A DNA stretch of 5,656 nucleotides from Bryobacteraceae bacterium (GTDB lineage: Bacteria > Acidobacteriota > Terriglobia > Bryobacterales > Bryobacteraceae), in contig JASHWA010000617.1 of the NCBI GenBank assembly GCA_030044325.1, positions 1-5,656 on the forward strand, in the 5' to 3' direction. This document shows positions 1 through 5,656 of this stretch, piece after piece (position 1 is the first letter of the stretch; each line of letters opens with the position of its first letter). Position numbers and translations under genes: made by a program. The notes below the pieces were generated by a model. It did no database searches and had not been told where the DNA came from. It saw only the letters and a list, made by a program, of their open reading frames with translations.

Positions 1-194
1 CGCGACTTCTGATCCATGATATACGCGTGCTTCGGGGCTGGGAAAGTCTTGCCGGAAGTGGCTTCCAGATATATTACTGAGAGGCCTTTTCCAGCGGTGA
101 CTATTCCGGTAACGTCGCCGCCTATCATTACCAGGCAAGCTGACGCGAACAGGATCATCAGTCTGACAGATCGCGAGAGCACCTGAGTTGGCAT
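1..194 (-). CDS. Exported cupredoxin-like (plastocyanin/methylamine-utilisation-like) protein, C-terminus off window
   Basis: This is the N-terminal 64 codons of a gene that runs off the left edge. The ATG at 194-192 is chosen because AGGAGG lies 6 nt upstream. The protein begins with a Sec-type signal: Arg8 and Arg11, then a hydrophobic stretch around residues 12-25. An ASAC (17-20) inside it is only weakly lipobox-like, so a lipoprotein is possible but not favoured. After the signal comes a G-x-V beta strand (about 30-32), then FPAPKHAYIMDQKS at 51-64. The MDQK stretch normally precedes the F-x-PHV and HNVFS copper-site segments in periplasmic cupredoxin-like proteins of this family; those segments are beyond the edge here. 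It aligns with YPAPQEHAILSQKG in the complete protein at 1657-2265, so the two look paralogous. It is divergent from the tetrahaem cytochrome gene. The likely role is periplasmic electron transfer or copper binding, and the copper ligands themselves cannot be seen. Confidence 0.72.
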   Translation of the reverse strand, partial: MPTQVLSRSVRLMILFASACLVMIGGDVTGIVTAGKGLSVIYLEATSGKTFPAPKHAYIMDQKS

Positions 195-199
195 GGAGT

Positions 200-205
200 A
201 CCTCC
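200..205 (-). promoter_or_regulatory. Ribosome binding site of the left-edge cupredoxin gene
   Basis: AGGAGG on the minus strand, six bases before the ATG at 194. It fixes the start of the partial gene, which is cut by the window edge and so easy to miss. Confidence 0.75.
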
Positions 206-275
206 TGTGAGCACCAAGGGGCCTCATTTCGCAGTTTCGCGCCGTTGATGCCCTGAAATTCTGTGAGCTCGAGAA

Positions 276-293
276 ATGCAGTCTTGCATATGC
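276..293. repeat. Small nested inverted repeats in the divergent promoter region
   Basis: ATGCA (276-280) and TGCAT (285-289) form a perfect 5-bp inverted repeat with a 4-bp spacer. The right arm runs into a second palindrome, GCATATGC (286-293). The location between divergent genes suits an operator, but arms this short occur by chance. Confidence 0.3.
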
Positions 294-330
294 TGGCTTC
301 GTGTAGCACAGCACGCCAAGAGCCGAAACG

Positions 331-359
331 TTGACGATGGGGTCTGCGCTATCCAAAAT
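331..359 (+). promoter_or_regulatory. Possible sigma-70-type promoter for the tetrahaem cytochrome
   Basis: TTGACG (331-336, five of six matches to the -35 consensus) is followed after exactly 17 bp by CAAAAT (354-359, four of six matches to the -10). Transcription would start near 366 and leave a leader of about 115 nt before the ATG at 481. This rests on the consensus match alone, and competing weak sites exist nearby. Confidence 0.3.
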
Positions 360-466
360 CAGCGATGGGTCAGATCAGAACAGCGACTGTGGGTTTTGCG
401 CTGCTCTAGGCATTGCGAGGATGACCTGGCCGAATCGGTTGGCGAATTGCCTACTTATCCTGACCA

Positions 467-472
467 AGGAGG
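467..472 (+). promoter_or_regulatory. Ribosome binding site of the tetrahaem cytochrome
   Basis: AGGAGG with an 8-nt spacer to the ATG at 481. It settles the start: the frame is open from 331, but the 50 codons before 481 encode no signal peptide and are not preceded by a ribosome site. Confidence 0.8.
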
Positions 473-480
473 AGAGTCCG

Positions 481-1623
481 ATGAGGCATGTTTCCCTTGC
501 TGCGGCGGTCCTTTTCATCGCGCCCTGCGCGAATCATATTTATGCCGGAGATGCAGAACGGGGCGCCGCTGTCCTGCGACGTGAAAACTGCCTGCGTTGC
601 CACAGCGTTCGAGCCAACGACATTCCGCGCTTTGGTCAGCAGGGCGAGGGCGGCAACACCGCTTCCGATTTGAGCCGCCCCATGGGCCGCCGCTTCACCC
701 CTGCGCTGCTGGCGAGCGTTATGTGGAACCACGCTCCCACGATGTGGGCGTCGATGGAGGACCAGGGAATGGAGCGCCCTCAGCTAAGCGAACAGGATGC
801 CGACGACTTGTTTGCGTATTTTTTCTCGATCCGTTTCTTCGAACAACCTGGGGAAGCCGAGCGAGGCAAGGTCGTCTTCGAAACCAAACATTGCGCCGAA
901 TGCCACTCTCTCGATCAACCCGGCCCGGGACCCGGCCATCCCGTCAGCACCTGGAAATCGCTGGGAGATCCCGTTTTGCTGGTACATGACATGTGGGATC
1001 ATGCCGCGGCGATGCAGAATGCCCTTGCACGGCGCAAGCGCGCATGGGTCATTTTGACCGGGCAGGAATTGACGGACCTGGCTCTCTATTTGAAGAATCT
1101 TCCGCAGCTTCCGAAAACGACGGAGGAGTTTTCGCTGCCGGATCCGGCTTCCGGCGAGCCGGCATTCCAAGCGACCTGCGCACGCTGCCACAACGGTTCC
1201 ATGTCGCTCGAAACACGGCTGTCGAACATGACGCTTATCGATGTTGCGGCGGCCATGTGGAACCACATCCCGAAAATGAAAGTTGTTCCGCAAACCAGCC
1301 AGGAGGACATGCGGAAGATCGTGGCATATATTTGGGAACGCCAGTATCTGGGTGCGGCCGGCGATCCGCGGCGCGGCGCGCGGACTTTCGCCGCGAAGCA
1401 TTGCGCGATCTGTCACAACGATCCACAATCCGGCGCGCCGAAGCTTCCGGGCGGAAACGGCGGCTATACCACATCTGCCATGATCCACGTCCTGTGGACG
1501 CATGGTCCTCAGATGCTCGACAGAATGAGGCAAAGGGACATCGCCTGGGCGAGGCTTTCCGCGGACGATATCTCGAATATCGTGGCTTACCTGAACTCTC
1601 GCGAGAGTGTTTCCAAAAAGTAA
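481..1623 (+). CDS. Exported tetrahaem c-type cytochrome with four tandem haem domains
   Basis: A 380-residue periplasmic cytochrome c, probably an electron carrier or terminal relay; no enzymatic domain is visible. A signal peptide covers residues 1-22 (hydrophobic core at 5-17, likely cut after IYA). Four CxxCH haem-attachment motifs follow: CLRCH 37-41, CAECH 138-142, CARCH 233-237, CAICH 308-312. Each is followed 26-44 residues later by a version of one motif: MWNHAPTM 81-88, MWDHAAAM 171-178, MWNHIPKM 259-266, LWTHGPQM 338-345. Each unit then ends in a helix of the type DLFAYF, DLALYL, KIVAYI or NIVAYL. So the protein is four repeats of one class-I-like domain, and the conserved Met (or His) in each motif is the likely distal haem ligand. 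The last two domains are linked by GDPRRGARTF, and domains 1 and 2 by a similar GEAERGKVVF. It is divergent from one cupredoxin gene and convergent with another, which suggests electron exchange with copper proteins. Identity as a multihaem cytochrome is firm; partner and substrate are unknown. Confidence 0.93.
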   Translation: MRHVSLAAAVLFIAPCANHIYAGDAERGAAVLRRENCLRCHSVRANDIPRFGQQGEGGNTASDLSRPMGRRFTPALLASVMWNHAPTMWASMEDQGMERPQLSEQDADDLFAYFFSIRFFEQPGEAERGKVVFETKHCAECHSLDQPGPGPGHPVSTWKSLGDPVLLVHDMWDHAAAMQNALARRKRAWVILTGQELTDLALYLKNLPQLPKTTEEFSLPDPASGEPAFQATCARCHNGSMSLETRLSNMTLIDVAAAMWNHIPKMKVVPQTSQEDMRKIVAYIWERQYLGAAGDPRRGARTFAAKHCAICHNDPQSGAPKLPGGNGGYTTSAMIHVLWTHGPQMLDRMRQRDIAWARLSADDISNIVAYLNSRESVSKK

Positions 1624-1636
1624 CAATAATCAGCTA

Positions 1637-1656
1637 CTGTTACGCTCGGTTAACAG
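1637..1656. terminator. Weak hairpin between convergent genes
   Basis: CTGTTA (1637-1642) pairs with TAACAG (1651-1656) across an 8-base loop. It lies between the cytochrome stop (1621-1623) and the cupredoxin stop (1657-1659), so it could serve both strands. There is no T-run after it in either direction and the stem is short and AT-rich, so it is a poor intrinsic terminator. Confidence 0.25.
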
Positions 1657-2265
1657 CTAAAAATCGAGGTTCTGGATCGAACCCGGGCGAAGAGTGACTT
1701 TCACTTCCCGGATCTTGCCGTCTTCCGACCAGCATCGTACCACCCTGCTGCCGCTCGGCACGTTGCGAATGATGAAATGGCCGTCGCGCTCCGGGACCGC
1801 GAAAAAAGGCGTGTTCAGAACGATAATGTAGGCAGACATATTGGGATGAACGTTGCACATGACCGTGACGATTCCGGATTTGTCAAACAGGATCGTCGGC
1901 ACGCGCCCCTGCGGATACAGGCCGAGATTGAACCGCTTCGCAGCCGAAATCGAAAAGACGTTGTGACCAAACGGGTCGCCGTTAGGGAAATCGACCGTGG
2001 TCCCGACAAGGATCGGGAGAACGTGAGGGATAAAGCTCATGCCCTTTTGGCTGAGGATGGCATGTTCCTGCGGAGCAGGATACTGTACGGGAACATCATC
2101 GACCCAAACCAGCCAGCTCAGCCGGTCGGGTCTCTCGTGCGGCAGCACTCCCACCTTGCCCTCGATGGTCGTCACGGAATTCGCCTGCCCGCTCGCCGCG
2201 GCCAGAAGGCCCGCGCAGGCCATGACGATTTCTGCAACGTGCGCGATCCGTTTCGTCCAGGCCAT
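1657..2265 (-). CDS. Exported cupredoxin with type-1 copper ligands (methylamine-utilisation-like family)
   Basis: A 202-residue periplasmic blue-copper-like protein. A signal peptide covers residues 1-28 (KR at 5-6, hydrophobic 13-24, likely cut after SGQA). A short beta region (33-65) is followed by the family signature SFIPHVLPILVGTTVDF (77-93), then NGDPFGHNVFS with His101. Cys137, His140 and Met143 in CNVHPNMSAYI complete the usual type-1 copper set. The C-terminal segment DGHFIIRNVPSGSRVVRCW (161-179) resembles the carboxypeptidase-regulatory-like strand pair often joined to this fold. Oddities are a free Cys178 and Gly100 before the ligand His, where I would expect a bulky residue. A TTG lies directly before the ATG at 2265 and could be used instead; neither has a clear Shine-Dalgarno. 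It follows the response regulator by 133 nt on the same strand and may share its transcript, or use its own promoter near the inverted repeat at 2303-2320. The likely role is electron transfer or copper binding; the physiological partner is unknown. Confidence 0.88.
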   Translation of the reverse strand: MAWTKRIAHVAEIVMACAGLLAAASGQANSVTTIEGKVGVLPHERPDRLSWLVWVDDVPVQYPAPQEHAILSQKGMSFIPHVLPILVGTTVDFPNGDPFGHNVFSISAAKRFNLGLYPQGRVPTILFDKSGIVTVMCNVHPNMSAYIIVLNTPFFAVPERDGHFIIRNVPSGSRVVRCWSEDGKIREVKVTLRPGSIQNLDF

Positions 2266-2302
2266 CAAGGGAATCGCCGCACGTTTATCACCGGAGCAGT
2301 CC

Positions 2303-2320
2303 TGTCACTGAAAGGTGACA
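2303..2320. promoter_or_regulatory. Operator-like inverted repeat TGTCAC-N6-GTGACA
   Basis: A perfect 6+6 bp inverted repeat with a 6-bp spacer, centred about 46 bp upstream of the cupredoxin ATG and about 90 bp downstream of the regulator stop. A further copy of the right half with its flank, TGACATG, lies at 2348-2354, 32 bp (about three helical turns) from TGACATG at 2316-2322. As RNA it would fold, but no T-run follows, so a protein binding site is likelier than a terminator. The binding protein is unknown; the adjacent NtrC-type regulator is the obvious candidate. Confidence 0.45.
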
Positions 2321-2398
2321 TGGGCCGGGTTTCCGGGCGGATTTGCTTGACATGATTGAGCGAAGTTCTGTTTCCCAAGGGTAACACGTGGTGCAGAC

Positions 2399-3804
<1,406 letters not shown>

Positions 3805-3805
<1 letters not shown>

Positions 3806-5656
3806 CAAGGAACCTCCGCCGGAAGGATAACGCTGAACGTGCTGCCCTGCTCCAGCCTGCTGCGGACCTGAATCTCACCGCGATGCCCGCGGACGATTCC
3901 GTGACTGATCGACAAGCCAAGCCCGGTGCCTTTGCCGGGCTCCTTGGTGGTGAAGAACGGGTCGAAGATCCGCTGCACCAGCGCCGGATCGATTCCGCAG
4001 CCGGTATCGCTCACCGCGATGCGGATCCGGTCATTGCCTTCTTGCGTACTCGCCACGGCGAGCGTGCCCGCGCCTTGCATCGCGTCGATGGCGTTGTTCA
4101 TCAGATTCACGAACACCTCGGTCAGGCGATTGGGATCGCACAACACGCGAGGCAGACCGGCATTCAGCTCCCGCTCCAGAACGACATCGCCGCCCCGCAG
4201 GCGGAACTCGATGAGCGAGATCGCCCTTTCGATCACCGTATTGATATCGCACAGAACCAGCTCCATCCGGCTTTGCCGCGAAAAGGTCAGCAACTTACCT
4301 ACGATGTCGGAGATGCGCTCGGCCTGTTCCGCGATAAGCTGCAAGTCCCTCTTGTCGCGCGCGGTCAGGTTCGTATCGCGCCGTTTGCCGATCAAATGCG
4401 TCGAGGTCGAAAGGATCCCGGTGACGGGATTGTTGATCTCGTGAGCCACCCCGCCGGCAAGCTCACCGATGGAGGCGAGCTTGGCGGCATTGAGCAACTG
4501 GCGGCTGATGTCTTCGATTTCTGCATGCTGCTTTTGCATGGAATAGTCTGCGTTGCGGACGATCGCGCCCACCACGATGATGCTCATGATCACCATTACG
4601 GTGAACAACACGTACACCACCACGATATACGTCCCGATGCGGTGGTTAATGTACCGCATTCCCCCATAGAATTCAATTCTGCCGCGGCTTTCCTGCTCGG
4701 GAAAGATGGGGATCTGAAGCAAACGAAAAGACGTTCGCAGCGCGTAGTCCGCGTTGGCTTCATTCCGGTCCGTATTGTCGGGCCCGGCCGCGCCGGCCAG
4801 TTCGGTAATGCTGCCGTCGGAGGAGTAATGAAAGACGGCGCGATCACCGCCGAACGTGATCTCCACACGTTGGAAATCGGGTACTTCGCTGAATCCCACC
4901 ACGATCCGGCGAAGCACCTCGGGACGCTGAAGAACCGCCTCCAGGCTCTCGCCCTGTCCCTCGTAAAAGGCCAGATATCCGCGCAGGTACTCGCCAAGAC
5001 TCATGGAGCGTTCCTGGGCAAGCTGCATGTACTGGAAACGCTCCATACCCACCGTGCTCAGCAACATCAGGCTGCCGAGAAGAATAAAACTCAGATTCAA
5101 ACGGACAAATACGCGATCGAACAGATTCTCCGAATACTCCCCCAGCGTCCAGACGAAGGTCACCAGGCCGAAGGAAAGCAGGTGTTCCTGAATGTGCCAC
5201 CACAGGTTGGACCACGCCGGATCCAGCAAGATGCGTAGTGGTTGAACCAGCCCGGAACAAAGCAGAAGGAGCAAGGTCAGCAGGGCGAGCTCGCGCCATT
5301 TGCGCCCTTGCAGCATGAGGAGAACCAGCGCCGCGCCCACTGCCAGCACGGCAACGGCATTGGCCGCCGCCTCAACCGTCGGAAAACGGATCTCCCGCAC
5401 GCGTACCCAACTGCTGAAATCCAGAAAAATCAGCGCCACGATCGCGAGACATGCGCTCGCGGAAAATACGGTCACCCGCCGAAACCAGTCCTCGCGCACC
5501 GAGACCAGGAGCCCCGCGGCGCTGAGCACCATGGCGCTATATCGGAAACCGCGCGACAACCAGGTGAACAGCAGCCAGTTCCACTGCTTGTCGAAAAAGA
5601 AGACCGTGCCATAGTAGGTTGCGGCCGTTGCAAAATCCAGGGAAAAAAACAGAAAT
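3805..5656 (-). CDS. Polytopic membrane sensor histidine kinase, N-terminus off window
   Basis: The kinase partner of the regulator. The frame is open to the right edge, giving at least 616 residues; a TTG at 5559 is only an internal codon, since hydrophobic coding continues upstream of it. Numbering visible residues from 5655, about seven hydrophobic segments (roughly 1-22, 39-53, 61-80, 96-115, 123-137, 159-172, 188-204) precede a soluble stretch of about 135 residues (205-339) and a last strong membrane segment (about 340-366). Topology puts 205-339 in the periplasm; parts such as FSEVPDFQRVEI look Cache/PAS-like, but this is tentative. No HAMP domain is evident; a short helical linker leads to the HisKA H-box GGVAHEINNP (His405, codon 4443-4441). 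The ATP-binding domain shows the N-box NLMNNAIDAM (517-526), DTGCGID (550-556), the F-box FDPFFTTKE (564-572) and GKGTGLGLS (574-582). It is a complete NtrB-like transmitter expected to phosphorylate Asp60 of the overlapping regulator. The signal sensed is unknown. Confidence 0.93.
3813..3817 (-). promoter_or_regulatory. Ribosome binding site of the response regulator
   Basis: GGAGG on the minus strand, 7 nt before the ATG at 3805. It lies inside the last codons of the kinase gene. Together with the TGATG stop/start overlap it points to translational coupling of kinase and regulator. Confidence 0.7.

Larger units (their letters stand above)
195..480. other. Divergent intergenic region between cupredoxin and tetrahaem cytochrome genes
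   Basis: This 286-bp stretch separates two divergently transcribed genes and should hold both promoters. It contains the two Shine-Dalgarno sequences at its ends. It also holds one moderate sigma-70-like promoter reading right (331-359), a small inverted repeat ATGCA-GTCT-TGCAT (276-289) partly overlapping the palindrome GCATATGC (286-293), and a direct repeat CAGCGA at 360-365 and 381-386. Open frames crossing it lack ribosome sites and family resemblance, so I see no gene here. No good sigma-54 promoter was found on either strand by eye. Confidence 0.6.

Noticed and set aside
390..450. Sigma-54 promoter candidates at 390-404 and 437-450
   Set aside because: The GG-N10-GC spacing is right, but the bases around the -24 GG fit poorly (about 7 of 12 consensus positions for each), so they are not called as promoters.
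331..480. 50-codon N-terminal extension of the cytochrome
   Set aside because: The extension has no ribosome site and would bury the signal peptide. The ATG at 481 has AGGAGG 8 nt upstream and starts directly with a Sec signal.
784..1626. Minus-strand open frame (280 codons) antisense to the tetrahaem cytochrome
   Set aside because: Opposite a gene with four haem motifs and a signal peptide; no domain, no ribosome site seen, and Arg-rich composition.
1621..1660. Strong bidirectional terminator between the convergent genes
   Set aside because: The 6-bp stem is AT-rich and no T-run follows on either strand; it is kept only as a weak hairpin call.
2347..2352. Perfect TTGACA -35 hexamer on the plus strand
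   Set aside because: No plausible -10 lies 16-18 bp downstream and no plus-strand gene follows; it would fire into the 3' end of the regulator gene. It overlaps the TGACATG half-site noted above.
1777..2355. Plus-strand open frame (192 codons) opposite the cupredoxin
   Set aside because: Opposite a gene with conserved copper ligands; the translation is charged and low in recognisable structure, with no ribosome site evident.

Overview
The window looks like bacterial chromosome with fairly high GC, dense coding and Shine-Dalgarno sequences. It comes from a Gram-negative with a cytochrome-rich periplasm. The style of the multihaem cytochrome (repeated MWNHxPxM motif after each CxxCH) and of the plastocyanin-like proteins reminds me of Acidobacteriota or of Myxococcota/Desulfobacterota-type and other proteobacteria. 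That placement is from memory of family flavour and is weak.

Layout: (1) positions 1-194, minus strand: the N-terminal part of an exported cupredoxin-like protein that runs off the left edge. (2) 195-480: a 286-bp divergent intergenic region with two clear ribosome binding sites and only weak promoter or operator candidates. (3) 481-1623, plus strand: an exported tetrahaem c-type cytochrome built from four tandem haem domains. (4) 1624-1656: a short convergent gap with a weak hairpin. (5) 1657-2265, minus strand: a complete exported cupredoxin with His/Cys-His-Met copper ligands, related to the partial protein at the left edge. (6) 2266-2398: a gap holding a perfect 6+6 inverted repeat, TGTCAC-N6-GTGACA. 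(7) 2399-3805, minus: an NtrC-family sigma-54-dependent response regulator. (8) 3805 to the right edge, minus: its partner, a polytopic membrane histidine kinase. The kinase stop and regulator start overlap by one base, and the kinase reading frame stays open at the window end.

The kinase and regulator form a translationally coupled two-component system. The genes beside them encode periplasmic electron carriers: two copper proteins and one tetrahaem cytochrome. The simplest reading, which is inference, is a locus in which a membrane kinase with a periplasmic sensor domain controls a small copper/haem electron-transfer module. I know the protein families but not this exact arrangement, and no substrate or signal can be read from the sequence. 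No tRNA, rRNA, CRISPR array, insertion sequence or phage feature was seen.
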